In this document: positions 16,736-26,314 of the stretch, in pieces
How the letters are laid out: each line of letters opens with the position of its first letter
How positions within the stretch are numbered: position 1 is the stretch's first letter
Source of the DNA: Natrinema soli
Lineage (GTDB): Archaea > Halobacteriota > Halobacteria > Halobacteriales > Natrialbaceae
Direction of reading: 5' to 3'
DNA length: 64,000 bases
Assembly (NCBI RefSeq): GCF_028618695.1
Contig: NZ_JAQIVI010000022.1
Location: forward strand, 1-64,000
Translations under genes and position numbers: made by a program
The notes under the pieces: model-generated
Databases searched by the model: none
What the model saw: only the letters and a program-made list of their open reading frames with translations
Told to the model about the DNA's origin: nothing

Positions 16736-16757
16736 TGGTAATACTCCACAGGTGTGT

Positions 16758-18011
16758 ATGGTTCGCAAATCCACGGGTGGGAGTACCAATCGCAGCAGTA
16801 GCGATAGAGATTCGACGCTGACACTGTCGAGGCGGCGATATCTCGCGAGCGGTGCAGCGGTCGGCGCGGGGGCAGCACTCGGCGGCTGCCTCGGGGGCGG
16901 TGAGGATACGCTGACGGTCGGCTACGCACTTCCGTTCACAGGGACGTACGCAATGCTCGGTGACAGCATCGTCAACGGGTTCGAGATGTACCTCGAGCAG
17001 AACGACGGGGAGATCGACGGGCAAGAAGTCGAAACCATCGAACGGGATACGGAAGCGGATACGAACCGAGGTGTGGACGTGACGCGGGAACTGCTCGTCG
17101 AGGAACAGGCGGACGCGATCGTCGGCCCCGTCTCCAGTGCCGTCGCAATCGCGATGATGCAAACGATCGAACGGGAAGGAAGCGCGATCTGGCTGAACGC
17201 GAACGCGGGCGACTACCGCGTGACGGAGGAAGGCTGTCTGAACTACCACTTCCGAACGTCGTTCAACGACTGGCAAACGAGCGCACCGATGGCGGAGTGG
17301 GTCTACGAGAACGTCGCCGACAATGTGTTTCTGTCGTACGCCGATTACGCGTTCGGACAGAACTCGAAGAACTTCTTCGAAGAGGCATTCACCGAGGCTG
17401 GCGGCGAGGTCGTCGGAGAAGTCGGTGCACCGCTCGGTACCAGTGATTACTCGTCGTATCTCGGCGATATCGAGAGCAGCGGTGCTGATGCGGTGTTCTC
17501 GTTCTTCGCGGGAAGTGACGCCGTCAACTACATCTCCGACTTCGCCGATTACGGGCTCAACGACGAAATGGTCCAGACCGGCAGTGGCTTCTTGCTGTCG
17601 GAAGACACGCTTCCTGCACAGGGCGAGGCGGGACTCGGAATGTACTCGTTGCTTCATTACACGCCGGCTCAAGAGGAGGACCGGAACCAGGAGTTCGTCG
17701 AGAACTACCGCAACGCGTACGATGGCTCGGCCAACGTCTACGCCTGTCAGGGGTACGATTCCGCACAGGCGTTCGCCGCTGCAATCGAAGAATCGGGCGG
17801 GTCGGATCCCGACGAGATGGCGGACGCGCTCAGCGGGATGGAGATCGATAGCCCCCGCGGGAACTTCCAGTTCAACCCCGAGACACACGAGGCGATTCAG
17901 AACATGTACGTTCGCGAAGTCGTCGAGAGCGACGGGGAAACCCCGGTCGAAAACCAGGTCGTCTCCACCATCGAACAAGTCGAAGGCCCCAGCTGGGGAT
18001 GCAGCCTGTGA
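16758..18011 (+). CDS. ABC importer substrate-binding lipoprotein, branched-chain amino acid/organic acid type
   Basis: A 417-residue receptor. R25-R27 in SRRRYLASGAAVGAGAALGGC form a twin-arginine signal, with C44 as the lipid-anchored cysteine. The mature part has the Leu/Ile/Val-binding-protein fold: TVGYALPFTGTYAMLGDSIVNGFEMYLEQN, then IVGPVSSAVAIAMMQ and a closing LSGMEIDSPRGNFQFNPETHEA. I start at MVRKSTGG because of the TATA spacing. It heads an operon with two permeases and two ATPases and diverges from a CoA transferase. This hints that the ligand is an aromatic or short organic acid rather than an amino acid; that part is inference. Confidence 0.9.
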   Translation: MVRKSTGGSTNRSSSDRDSTLTLSRRRYLASGAAVGAGAALGGCLGGGEDTLTVGYALPFTGTYAMLGDSIVNGFEMYLEQNDGEIDGQEVETIERDTEADTNRGVDVTRELLVEEQADAIVGPVSSAVAIAMMQTIEREGSAIWLNANAGDYRVTEEGCLNYHFRTSFNDWQTSAPMAEWVYENVADNVFLSYADYAFGQNSKNFFEEAFTEAGGEVVGEVGAPLGTSDYSSYLGDIESSGADAVFSFFAGSDAVNYISDFADYGLNDEMVQTGSGFLLSEDTLPAQGEAGLGMYSLLHYTPAQEEDRNQEFVENYRNAYDGSANVYACQGYDSAQAFAAAIEESGGSDPDEMADALSGMEIDSPRGNFQFNPETHEAIQNMYVREVVESDGETPVENQVVSTIEQVEGPSWGCSL

Positions 18012-18101
18012 TCAGTATGGACAGTCCAACGCCGACTCGAGTCTTCGTCCGAACGGAACGGCAGAGCCGAGCCGAGAAACAGAACGAGGAACGGACACAC
18101 C

Positions 18102-18971
18102 ATGGTTGAGACGATCGTTCGAGCGACGCTGCTGGGGATCCAGTCCGGCATGACGCTCGCGCTGATCGCCGCGGGACTGACGCTGATCTTCGGGATGCTC
18201 GACGTCATCAACTTCGCTCACGGCGCGCTCTATATGCTCGGGGCGTATTTCGGGGCCGTTATCGGTGCGGCGTTCGGCAGCTTCTGGCTCGCCCTGTTGC
18301 TCGCACCGTTGCTCGTCGGTGTCGTCGGGATCGCGATTGAGGTCTTGTCGCTTCGACCACTCTACGGCCGCAACCCCCTCTATCACATCCTGCTGACCTT
18401 CGGGTTCGCGATCATGATACAGGGCGCGGTCGTGGAGATCTGGGGCGGACAGGCCAAACAGATCGCTAGACCGGCACTACTCACCGGGACGGTGGACCTC
18501 GGATTACTCAACTACCCGATTTACCGGCTGTTCGTCCTCGCCGTGAGCACGCTCTTGATCGCGACCGTGTGGCTCGCGATCGACCGGAGCAATCTCGGTA
18601 TCCTCATGCGAGCCAGCGCGCACGATACGGAGATGGTGAACGCGCTCGGGATTGACGTCTCGAAGGTGTTCACCGGCGTCTTCGTGTTCGGTGCAGTGTT
18701 GGCCGGGGTCGCCGGAGTGCTACTCGGTGCGACGCGCTCGGTCGACCCCGGCATGGGGATGGGCGTGATTATCGAGGCGTTCGTTATCGTCGTCATCGGC
18801 GGTCTGGGGAGCTTCCGCGGTGCAGTCTATACCGCGCTCCTGATCGGCCTCGTCACCGCTTACGGGGCGCTGATCGCGCCGACGCTCACTGAACTGTTCC
18901 TCTTCGGACTGATGGCAGTGGTACTGATGATCAAACCGAACGGCCTATTCGGCGCGACGGAGGCAGCATAA
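18102..18971 (+). CDS. livH: Branched-chain-type ABC importer permease, LivH family
   Basis: A 289-residue integral membrane protein with about eight hydrophobic helices. GMTLALIAAGLTLIFGMLDVINFAHGALYMLGAY is the LivH hallmark, and GGLGSFRGAVYTALLIGL near the end is the cytoplasmic coupling region. Its C-terminal MLMIKPNGLFG-type end (here VLMIKPNGLFGATEAA) is also typical. It forms the translocation pore with the LivM-type protein. Its stop codon directly abuts the livM start (TAAATG), so the two are translationally linked. Confidence 0.93.
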   Translation: MVETIVRATLLGIQSGMTLALIAAGLTLIFGMLDVINFAHGALYMLGAYFGAVIGAAFGSFWLALLLAPLLVGVVGIAIEVLSLRPLYGRNPLYHILLTFGFAIMIQGAVVEIWGGQAKQIARPALLTGTVDLGLLNYPIYRLFVLAVSTLLIATVWLAIDRSNLGILMRASAHDTEMVNALGIDVSKVFTGVFVFGAVLAGVAGVLLGATRSVDPGMGMGVIIEAFVIVVIGGLGSFRGAVYTALLIGLVTAYGALIAPTLTELFLFGLMAVVLMIKPNGLFGATEAA

Positions 18972-20051
18972 ATGCAGCCAGTACTCGACTTCATCCGAGA
19001 CCGGACGCCCTCACGGACCGGCAACCAGATCCTGTCCAGAAGCGGTCGGCTCGTCCTGGTGCTGGCCGTCGGCGTGCTCGCCCTGCTGGGACCGGTCGTC
19101 CAGTCGATCCAGCCGTTCTGGATCAATCTACTGGTCCGAATGCTGGTCTTCGCCCTCCTGGCGCTCAGTCTCGACTTCATCTTCGGCTACGCGGGACTCC
19201 TGTCGTTCGGCCACGCCGCGATGTACGGTGCCGGCGGATACGTCGCCGCGATACTGACCACGGAGGTGACCACGAGCGCACTCGTCGTGTTGCCAGTCGC
19301 GGTCATTACCGGCGTAATTACGGCCGCGCTGATCGGCTGGCTCAGCGTTCGAGCCCGTGGGATCTACTTCGCCATGCTGACGCTGGCGTTCGCACAGATG
19401 ATGTACGTCATCGCGTTCACGGACCTCCCGGCGATGATCGTCGACGTGGAGACAGTCACCGGCGGCGACAACGGCCTCTACGGGATTCAGCTGTACGAAC
19501 TGTTCGGGATTGATTTCCGAGACCGGCTCAATTACTACTATCTCACGCTCGGGATGGTCGCACTTTCGCTGGCCGGGTTGGTTCGCCTCGCGAACTCCCC
19601 ATTCGGACGCGTCCTTCAGGGGATCCGCGAGAACGAGGAGCGAGTCAAGTTCATCGGGTACGACGTCCAGCGATACAAAGTCATCGCGTTCTCGATCAGC
19701 GGCGGATTCGCCGGCCTCGCCGGCGGACTGTACGTTCCGTTCCAGAGCGTCGCCAACCCCGAAATGCTCCATTGGACGGTCAGCGGTGAACTCGTCGTCA
19801 TGGTGTTGCTCGGCGGCATGGGAACGTTCTGGGGTCCGATGCTCGGGGCCGGACTCATCGTTTTCCTTGAGGACCGACTCGGCGGCGTTGCGAGCTGGGA
19901 GGTCATCCTCGGCGGTCTGTTCGTCGCCGTCGTCATCTTCGCCCCGCGCGGACTCGCCGGGATGATCATCGCCGTGCGGAACGATCCTCGCGCCGCGCTC
20001 GAGAACGCGAAGAAGGCGCTCAAAAACTACGTCGAAAAGGTGAGAGGCTAA
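18972..20051 (+). CDS. livM: Branched-chain-type ABC importer permease, LivM family
   Basis: A 359-residue membrane protein with roughly nine helices. LDFIFGYAGLLSFGHAAMYGAGGY and RARGIYFAMLTLAFAQMMYVI are LivM patterns, and the EAA-like coupling stretch is LGGMGTFWGPMLGAGLIVFLED. The C-terminus ends with a positively charged tail (AKKALKNYVEKVRG) after FAPRGLAGM. It follows livH with no gap and precedes livG by two bases. Confidence 0.93.
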   Translation: MQPVLDFIRDRTPSRTGNQILSRSGRLVLVLAVGVLALLGPVVQSIQPFWINLLVRMLVFALLALSLDFIFGYAGLLSFGHAAMYGAGGYVAAILTTEVTTSALVVLPVAVITGVITAALIGWLSVRARGIYFAMLTLAFAQMMYVIAFTDLPAMIVDVETVTGGDNGLYGIQLYELFGIDFRDRLNYYYLTLGMVALSLAGLVRLANSPFGRVLQGIRENEERVKFIGYDVQRYKVIAFSISGGFAGLAGGLYVPFQSVANPEMLHWTVSGELVVMVLLGGMGTFWGPMLGAGLIVFLEDRLGGVASWEVILGGLFVAVVIFAPRGLAGMIIAVRNDPRAALENAKKALKNYVEKVRG

Positions 20052-20053
20052 CA

Positions 20054-20869
20054 ATGAGCAAAAACGCAGACGAACTCGAGAATACGGCTGTGGCTCAAGA
20101 GACCCCGTCGAGTGACGTGATCCTTCGAACCGAAGGCCTGACGAAAAAGTTCGGTCCGCTGACCGCGACCGACAACATCTCACTCGATATCCTGGCTGAC
20201 GGGATCACTTCGATCATCGGTCCGAACGGGGCCGGCAAGACGACGCTGTTCAACCTGTTCACCGGGAAATACGAGCCCACCGACGGGCAGATCCTCTTTC
20301 GAGGCCAGTCGATCGGGGGCAACGAACCGTACGAAATCGTTCGACAGGGAATCGTTCGGTCGTACCAGATCACGAACTTCTTCAGCGAGCTTACGACGAT
20401 CGAAAACGTCCGGCTCGCATCACAGGCGCGCTATACCGGCTTCAGACCGTCGGACTTCCTCAGACATCACGAGTCGCTCGAGGAACCGATCGCCGATGCA
20501 AGGCGCGTTCTCGAACGGGTTCACCTGGCCGATGCCAGCCACGAACCCGCGTCGAGCCTCTCGTACGGCCAGCGACGGCACCTCGAGATCGCGATCGCAC
20601 TCGCGGCGGAGCCGGACCTCCTGTTGATGGACGAGCCGACGGCCGGGATGAGTCCCGAGGAAACGCGGGAGACGGTCGAGTTGATCGAAGACATCGCGAC
20701 GGACACGTCGGTTGTTATCATCGAGCACGACATGGAAATCGTCATGGGGATCTCTGATCAGATCGCGGTGTTGAACGAAGGATCGGTGCTCGCACAGGGC
20801 GAGCCGGCGGAGATCAAACGGGATGAACGCGTTCAGCGGGCCTACCTGCAGGGTGGTGGCCATGACTGA
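20054..20869 (+). CDS. livG: Branched-chain-type ABC importer ATPase, LivG family
   Basis: A 271-residue ATPase. Walker A is GPNGAGKTTLFNLF (about residues 56-69), the signature is LSYGQRRHLEIA in place of LSGGQ, Walker B is LLLMDEPTAGM and the switch histidine is in VVIIEHDMEIVM. The late QRAYLQGG end is the LivG family tail. It energises import with LivF. Two bases separate it from livM, and it overlaps the chosen livF start by 8 bases. The N-terminal 20 residues are acidic and probably disordered. Confidence 0.93.
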   Translation: MSKNADELENTAVAQETPSSDVILRTEGLTKKFGPLTATDNISLDILADGITSIIGPNGAGKTTLFNLFTGKYEPTDGQILFRGQSIGGNEPYEIVRQGIVRSYQITNFFSELTTIENVRLASQARYTGFRPSDFLRHHESLEEPIADARRVLERVHLADASHEPASSLSYGQRRHLEIAIALAAEPDLLLMDEPTAGMSPEETRETVELIEDIATDTSVVIIEHDMEIVMGISDQIAVLNEGSVLAQGEPAEIKRDERVQRAYLQGGGHD

Positions 20870-21593
20870 TCGGCGAGCAGCGGATCGACTGCTCACGGTC
20901 GATTCGATCAACACCCACTACGGGGAGAGCCACATCCTCTTCGATCTCTCGCTCGCCGTCGATAGCGACGAAATCGTCGCGTTAGTCGGGCGAAACGGCG
21001 CCGGGAAGACGACGACGCTTCGCAGTATCATGGGCCTGACGCCGGCCACGGACGGAACGATCACGAAGAACGGCGATCCGATCCACGACCTTGACCCACA
21101 CGAAATTCGGAAACGGGGACTCTCGTGGATTCCCGAGGAACGGCGCGTGTTCGGGAGTCTGACCGTCGAAGAGAACCTCCGACTGGCGGCTCACAGCGGA
21201 GCGGGCGATCAGTCGGACACGTTCGAAGAGATCTACGAACAGTTCCCGCGCCTCGACGAACGGCGAACGCAGAAAGCGGGGACGATGAGCGGCGGCGAAC
21301 AACAGATGCTCGCGATCGCTCGCGCGCTCTTGGGACCCGAAACGGACCTGCTCCTGCTGGACGAACCGAGCGAGGGGCTGGCCCCGCAAATCGTCGACGA
21401 CGTCGTCGATATCATTCGGGAACTGAACGAGAGCGGCGTCACGATCCTCCTCGTCGAACAGAACGCCGAAATGGCGCTCGAGCTGGCGGATCGGGCGTAC
21501 ATCCTCGAGACCGGCGAGATCGTCCACGAATCGGCCGCCGCGGACCTACTCGACGACCGCGAAACGATGGAGGGGTATCTCGGCGTAAAATGA
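20862..21593 (+). CDS. livF: Branched-chain-type ABC importer ATPase, LivF family
   Basis: A 243-residue ATPase beginning MTDRRAADRLLTVDSINTHYG. Walker A is GRNGAGKTTTLRSIMGL, the signature MSGGEQQMLAIARAL, Walker B LLLLDEPSEGLAP, and the switch histidine position reads LLVEQN, a LivF feature. I start at 20862 rather than at the upstream ATG (20823), whose extra residues lie inside livG. It ends the five-gene importer operon. Confidence 0.93.
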   Translation: MTDRRAADRLLTVDSINTHYGESHILFDLSLAVDSDEIVALVGRNGAGKTTTLRSIMGLTPATDGTITKNGDPIHDLDPHEIRKRGLSWIPEERRVFGSLTVEENLRLAAHSGAGDQSDTFEEIYEQFPRLDERRTQKAGTMSGGEQQMLAIARALLGPETDLLLLDEPSEGLAPQIVDDVVDIIRELNESGVTILLVEQNAEMALELADRAYILETGEIVHESAAADLLDDRETMEGYLGVK

Positions 21594-21744
21594 GTTCCAC
21601 ACGTGTCAGTCTGTCGCGGACCGCGACGCGAAGCAGGAGGCCAGCGAACGACCAGAGACGACCCGAACGCCTAACTGGACGGAAGTACCACCTTCGGATG
21701 TCTATGTGGTACGTGAGCGTTCACACCGACGGAGGCGAGACGAC

Positions 21745-22554
21745 GTGGACGTAGAGACCGAACGGATCCACGATCAGGTTCGCGTCGAGTTCCTCACCGA
21801 CGAGTCCGTCGCCAGACTCGTGATGGAAAGGGGTGACGACGCCATGAATGTCTTTCAGCCGGCGGGAGTCGAAGCGATGGCGACCGCGGTGGAATCACTC
21901 GCGAAAGAGGTCAACTCCCTCGTCCTGTACGGCGAACCGATCTTCTCCGCGGGCGCGGATCTCAGCTCGGTCAAGCAGATGCCACAGGAGATGCGCTCGG
22001 CGAAGATCGACACCATCGCCGCCGCGTCGAACCGGTTCATTCGGTCGGTCAGGAGCGCGCCGATCCCGGTTCTTTCTGCGGTTACCGGTGTCGCAGCCGG
22101 CGGTGGACTCGGGTTCGCGCTCGCGTCAGATCTGATCAGCATGCACGAGGACGCGGAGTTCGATACCGCGTATGCCCGGATCGGGCTCACGCCGGACAAC
22201 GCGACGCCGTTTTTCCTCGTGCGGACGGTCGGTCCGTACCGGGCCAGGGAGTTGCTGTTCGATCCCGAACCGATCTCCGCGAGGGAGGCGGTCGACCTCG
22301 GACTGGCGAACGATCGATACGAGGGCACGGAATCGGCGTTCCTCGAGGCCGTGACCGAAGACGCGATACGGTACGCAAACGGGCCGACCGAAACGTACGC
22401 GCAGACGAAAGGACTCCTCGATACCGCCTTCGAGGGAGGACTCGACGATCACCTCGAGGAGGAACGGTCGACGATCAAGCGAATGAGCGATTCCGATACG
22501 TTCGACGAGGGTATCTCGGCGTTTTTCGAGAAGCGCCAACCGGAGTGGAAGTAG
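21745..22554 (+). CDS. Crotonase family protein, PaaG-like (hydratase glutamates absent)
   Basis: A 269-residue crotonase with the two oxyanion segments (GEPIFSAGADLSSVKQM and GVAAGGGLGFALASD). Neither hydratase glutamate is present; the second site reads AYARIGLTPDNATPFFL, with the aspartate typical of PaaG-like isomerases. The start is uncertain: I use the GTG at 21745 (VDVETERIHD) because the 13 residues before it are strongly basic and unlike the rest. It follows livF by about 150 bases on the same strand. Its role may be isomerisation or ring-opening chemistry on the imported acid as a CoA ester; this is inference. Confidence 0.8.
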   Translation: MDVETERIHDQVRVEFLTDESVARLVMERGDDAMNVFQPAGVEAMATAVESLAKEVNSLVLYGEPIFSAGADLSSVKQMPQEMRSAKIDTIAAASNRFIRSVRSAPIPVLSAVTGVAAGGGLGFALASDLISMHEDAEFDTAYARIGLTPDNATPFFLVRTVGPYRARELLFDPEPISAREAVDLGLANDRYEGTESAFLEAVTEDAIRYANGPTETYAQTKGLLDTAFEGGLDDHLEEERSTIKRMSDSDTFDEGISAFFEKRQPEWK

Positions 22555-23174
22555 CGACCGGGACGGCAGCGTCGGACGGACGAGCGAGACGACGACGGCG
22601 GAGCCGTTCGTTCGGTATCGTTCGACGTCGGAATTAGCAGTCGAGTCCGATACGTTGACCGCTGAACGGTGATTTCGTCGCCAGGTTTCGAAAACGACGG
22701 TCGAGAGCGGATCGCCCGCCTCGGGTGATCTGGGAATCGTTGCGGCAGGGTGCGTGAGGTCGCAGAGCGCCGCGCGTGGCAGAGACCATCGTGCGATGCT
22801 GCGACCGTCCGTCGGAGCTGATCGGGACGAGCGGAGTGAACGATCGATCCCTCGTGAGGTGGTGGTCGGCTCCGAACGAGTCGGACGTCTCACCCTCACT
22901 GCAGAGCGACCGATGCCCAGGGTGAGTGATATGGCTGAGCGCCGGGCCGGTCGCGGGATGGAGTATCGTCTTGTCACTGGCAGGTCAACTACCGCTCTGG
23001 GGGTCGATCTCACCGATGCGAGTGATCGCGTTTCCCTGCCGACTGATCCTTCCCCGTAGACGATAATAAATCCTACTAAACCCACTAACAGTTCCCGAAT
23101 TTAGGGGGATGCTACGGAAGTCAACGGTCCCACAGTGAGAAAGAACCAAGATACTTCCCGCCGTTCCCCCGCTC
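22555..23174. other. 620-base intergenic region between two crotonase genes
   Basis: No convincing gene is visible. The open frames here are arginine-rich and lack the acidic bias of the neighbours. The last 120 bases turn AT-richer (GATAATAAATCC at about 23060) and probably hold the promoter of the crotonase at 23175. A 17-base stretch near 22662 is identical to one near 2810, which may be chance. Confidence 0.45.
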
Positions 23175-23951
23175 ATGACGTTCGAAACGCTCGAGGTTTC
23201 CGTCGACGACGGCATCGCGACTGTTCGAATCAATAACGATCCCGTCAACGCGATCGATCAGCAGATGCGCCACGAACTCGCCGACGCGGTCGACATCCTC
23301 CGCGAGGATCGGGTCCGCGTCGGGCTCGTTACCGGACGCCCCGACGTGTTCTCGGTCGGTGCCGATGTCGGCCTCTTCGAAGAGGCCCAGGAGTGGACCA
23401 CCGACGAGTTCCGTTCGAACTCGCGGATCCTGGGCGGCGCGTTCGATGCGATCGAAACCATGGAGAAGCCGATGCTGGCCGCCATCGACGGCACGTGCGT
23501 CGGCGGCGGCCTCGAACTCGCGCTGGCCTGTGACGTTCGGATCGCGAGCCCCGACGCGACGCTCGGCTTCCCGGAGCACAACATCGGTCTCATTCCCGGA
23601 TTGGGGGGCTGTTCCCGGTTCGTCCACCTCGTCGGTCCCGGGACGGCGAAGGACCTCATCTTCAGCGGCGAACTCGTCACCGGCGAGCGCGGCCGCGAGA
23701 TCGGTCTCGTCGAGCGCGTCGAGGACGATCCGGAGGCCGCCGCTCGAGCGTACGCCGAGGATCTCCTCGAGCAACCCCCGCAGGCGCTGGGCCTCGCGAA
23801 GCGCGTCGTCAACGCCGCCCGCGATACCGACACGCAGACCGCGGGGCTGCTGGAATCACTCGCCCAGAGTACGCTCCTCGAGACGAACGATCACCGGGAA
23901 GGGATCGAGGCCTTCCGCGAGAACCGCGATCCGGAGTTCACCGGCGAGTAG
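23175..23951 (+). CDS. Enoyl-CoA hydratase (crotonase)
   Basis: A 258-residue crotonase with both catalytic glutamates: GGGLELALACD (about residue 115) and FPEHNIGLIPGLGG (about residue 135). The N-terminal DGIATVRINNDPVNAIDQQM and the C-terminal NDHREGIEAFRENRDPEF are typical. It hydrates a 2-enoyl-CoA to the 3-hydroxyacyl-CoA, feeding the 3-hydroxyacyl-CoA dehydrogenase at 26641-27522. It stands alone, followed by a universal stress protein gene. Confidence 0.9.
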   Translation: MTFETLEVSVDDGIATVRINNDPVNAIDQQMRHELADAVDILREDRVRVGLVTGRPDVFSVGADVGLFEEAQEWTTDEFRSNSRILGGAFDAIETMEKPMLAAIDGTCVGGGLELALACDVRIASPDATLGFPEHNIGLIPGLGGCSRFVHLVGPGTAKDLIFSGELVTGERGREIGLVERVEDDPEAAARAYAEDLLEQPPQALGLAKRVVNAARDTDTQTAGLLESLAQSTLLETNDHREGIEAFRENRDPEFTGE

Positions 23952-24069
23952 CGTCGACCGCTTCGGATCGCTCGACCGACGCGTCGCGTCGGCGACCCCG
24001 GATTCGATTCTGCCGACACGCTGAGAAGAACCATCGGACTATTCACGGTTCGAATGCTAACTGGTCGCT

Positions 24070-24474
24070 ATGACCGAGATACTGCTCGCAATCGACGACG
24101 AGCGTCGCGTGGAACGACAGATCCAAACGGTCCTGGAGCTACCGATCGAGACCGATATCGTCTCCGTGACGGTGCTGCACGTCTTCTCGGACGATCCGAC
24201 CGGCGCATCGATTTCGCAACTCCAGACGGCGCGGATCGCCGAAGAGCGACTCGAGGCCGCGGGGATCGATGTCGATTTGGCCGAGCGGAGCGGCGATCCG
24301 TCGCGGGAAATACTCGCGTCTGCCGAGGAGATCGACGCGGATACGATCTGTCTGGCCGGCCGGAAACGATCGCCGACGGGGAAAGCGCTGTTCGGCAGCA
24401 TCACGCAGGACGTGATTCTGAGCACGGATCTACCGGTTCTCATCGCCGGCAGGCCGAACACGGACGGATCGTAA
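24070..24474 (+). CDS. Universal stress protein (UspA family)
   Basis: A 134-residue single-domain Usp protein. It starts TEILLAIDDERRVERQIQ, has VTVLHVF, and ends with the nucleotide-loop region LAGRKRSPTGKALFGSITQDVILSTDLPVLI, in which the GK-x3-GS pattern is that of ATP-binding members. Such proteins act in stress signalling in the cytoplasm. It lies between a crotonase and the frameshifted acetyltransferase and shows no operon link to the catabolic genes. Confidence 0.9.
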   Translation: MTEILLAIDDERRVERQIQTVLELPIETDIVSVTVLHVFSDDPTGASISQLQTARIAEERLEAAGIDVDLAERSGDPSREILASAEEIDADTICLAGRKRSPTGKALFGSITQDVILSTDLPVLIAGRPNTDGS

Positions 24475-24479
24475 CGGCG

Positions 24480-25081
24480 TCAGTCGCGTTCGGCGGGCCG
24501 CCGGAGCCGCTCGACGAGCGAGTGCTCGAGGTCGAGTTCCATCTCGAGTTCGGAGAGCTTCCGCTTCGCGACGTCGAAGCCGCCGTTCTGGTAGACAGTG
24601 CTCGCTCGCTTGTTCCCCTTCGAGACCTCCAGCGTGAGCCCGCTGTGATCCCGATCGGCCGCGTACGCGATGAGCTGCTTGATCAGTTCGGTCCCGACCC
24701 CGTCGTTCTGATACGCCTGGTGGACGGAGATCAGGAACTCCGGTGCGCTCGCGTCGGCGGGGATGACTGCGACGTGGCCGATCACCCGATCGCCGTCGAG
24801 GGCGATCAGGTTCCACCTGTTCGTGCACAGCCGCTCGAGCCAGTCGTCGATCTGCGGGACCGTCGCCGGCGTAGCCCCATCGGTCGACTGTACTGATCCA
24901 GATCGCCGTACATCGAGACGAGTGCGTCCCGATCGTCGGACTCGTACGGCCGGACCAGCAGCGGCGCGCCGTCTTTCCCCTCGAACCGCGGACACCGCGG
25001 GAGACAGTAGGGCGTGCCCTCACACTCCGAGTTGTCCCAGACGGTACAGGCGGTCCCCGCCGAATCGGAACGAGTCCTCAT
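24480..25081 (-). pseudogene. GNAT family acetyltransferase interrupted by a frameshift
   Basis: Two overlapping frames together spell one acetyltransferase. The first, starting at 25081, gives a cysteine-bearing leader (CTVWDNSECEG...CLPRC) and LLVRPYESDDRDALVSMYGDLDQYS. The second, ending at 24480, continues with PATVPQIDDWLERLC, LIALDGDRVIGHVAVIP, the CoA-binding YQNDGVGTELIKQL and STVYQNGGFDV. The break lies near 24871-24880, and a single added base there would restore one chain reading ...GL-x-PATVPQIDDW. This is either a recent pseudogene or a sequencing error. Function when intact: acetyl-CoA-dependent acetylation of an unknown substrate. Confidence 0.75.
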
Positions 25082-25201
25082 CCGTATTCGTTACTGCAGC
25101 AGACTCATAACGGTCTCCGCGAACATGTTTCGTTGGCGGCCGATAACCGTCGTCGCGGGGACTTCGTCGAAACGGGACGATCGTTGATCGTCTCCGCCGA
25201 T

Positions 25202-26314
25202 TCAGACGTCGCTCATTCGGAGAACGGGTTTGATCGTCTCTCCGTTCTCTGAGTCCTCGACCGCCTGTTCGATCTCCTCGAAATCGTAGTACGTGACGAG
25301 CTCGTCGAAGGGGAAGTCCCCCTGTCGATACAGTTCGATGAGGTCCGGGATGAATCGCTGCGGATCGGCATCGCCTTCGACGATTCCGGTGATAGTGCGT
25401 CCGTTCAAGATGAGGTTGTTAACGTCGTAGCTGGCCTCGGTACCGAGTGCCGGGGCGCCGATGACACCGAGCGTCCCCCGCTGGGTAAGGGATTCGGTCG
25501 CCTGCTCGGCGACGGCCGGCACGCCGGTCGTCTCCAACGCGTACTCGACGCCGCCACCGGTACGCTCGCGGACCGTTTCGACCACGTCGTCGACGTCATC
25601 GGGATTTATCGTCGCGGTAGCGCCGAGTTCCCGCGCCTTCTCCAGCCGATTCTCCTTGAGATCGACGGAGAGGATCTCGGTACATCCCTTGACGTCGGCG
25701 GCCATAACGGCCGAAAGGCCGACGGAGCCCGCGCCAAAGGCGGCGATCGACGAGCCCGCCTGCGGGTCTAACGAGTTGATCACGCCGCCGGCACCGGTCT
25801 GGATGCCACATCCCAGCGGGCCGAGCAACTCCAGCGGAACGTCGTCGGCGACGGGGACGACGTTCCGTTCGGTCGCGATCGAGTGCGTGGCGAACGAGGA
25901 CTGACCGAAGAACCGGCCGCTGATCCGGTCCCCATCCTGGGAGATTGGGGACGTCTCGTCTGTCGGTCGAGCGCCGCTGAAGTTGTGCTCGAAGAACGAC
26001 TCACAGAACGCGGGATGGCCGTCCCGACAACTCGGGCAGGTGTCGTCGTAGTCGAAACTCATGACGACGTGGTCGCCAGGCTCGACGCTCGTCACGTTCG
26101 ATCCGACCGCCTCGACGACGCCGGAACCCTCGTGTCCGAGTGCTGCCGGAAGCGGCGTCGGATACAGCTGGTCTCGAACGATCATATCCGTGTGACAAAC
26201 CCCGGATCCGACGACGCGGACGAGCACTTCGTCTTCCTGTGGTTCCTCGAGAGTCACGTCTTCTATTTCGAACGACCCGCCCTCTTCGCGTATCACTGCA
26301 GCTTGAATATCCAT
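25202..26314 (-). CDS. Zinc-dependent alcohol dehydrogenase, aryl-alcohol dehydrogenase-like
   Basis: A 370-residue medium-chain dehydrogenase. GVCHTDMIVRDQLYP carries the catalytic Cys, GHEGSGVVEAVGSNV the His-Glu, CPSC-x6-FC the structural-zinc lobe and FGAGSVGLSAVMAADVKG the NAD(P)-binding loop. The overall layout and the C-terminal YRQGDFPFDELVTYYDFEEIEQAVEDS match the benzyl/aryl-alcohol dehydrogenase group, which oxidises aromatic alcohols to aldehydes. That would suit the aromatic-degradation context and could feed the aldehyde dehydrogenase at 29057. Substrate class is inferred. Confidence 0.88.
   Translation of the reverse strand: MDIQAAVIREEGGSFEIEDVTLEEPQEDEVLVRVVGSGVCHTDMIVRDQLYPTPLPAALGHEGSGVVEAVGSNVTSVEPGDHVVMSFDYDDTCPSCRDGHPAFCESFFEHNFSGARPTDETSPISQDGDRISGRFFGQSSFATHSIATERNVVPVADDVPLELLGPLGCGIQTGAGGVINSLDPQAGSSIAAFGAGSVGLSAVMAADVKGCTEILSVDLKENRLEKARELGATATINPDDVDDVVETVRERTGGGVEYALETTGVPAVAEQATESLTQRGTLGVIGAPALGTEASYDVNNLILNGRTITGIVEGDADPQRFIPDLIELYRQGDFPFDELVTYYDFEEIEQAVEDSENGETIKPVLRMSDV

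Noticed and set aside
2805..22680. A 17-base match (GCTGAACGGTGATTTCG) near 2810 and 22662
   Set aside because: One exact match of this length in 64 kb can occur by chance in biased DNA; the flanks do not match.
22126..23085. 319-codon minus-strand frame across the end of a crotonase and the following gap
   Set aside because: Basic, arginine- and serine-rich, no domain, and partly antisense to a real gene.
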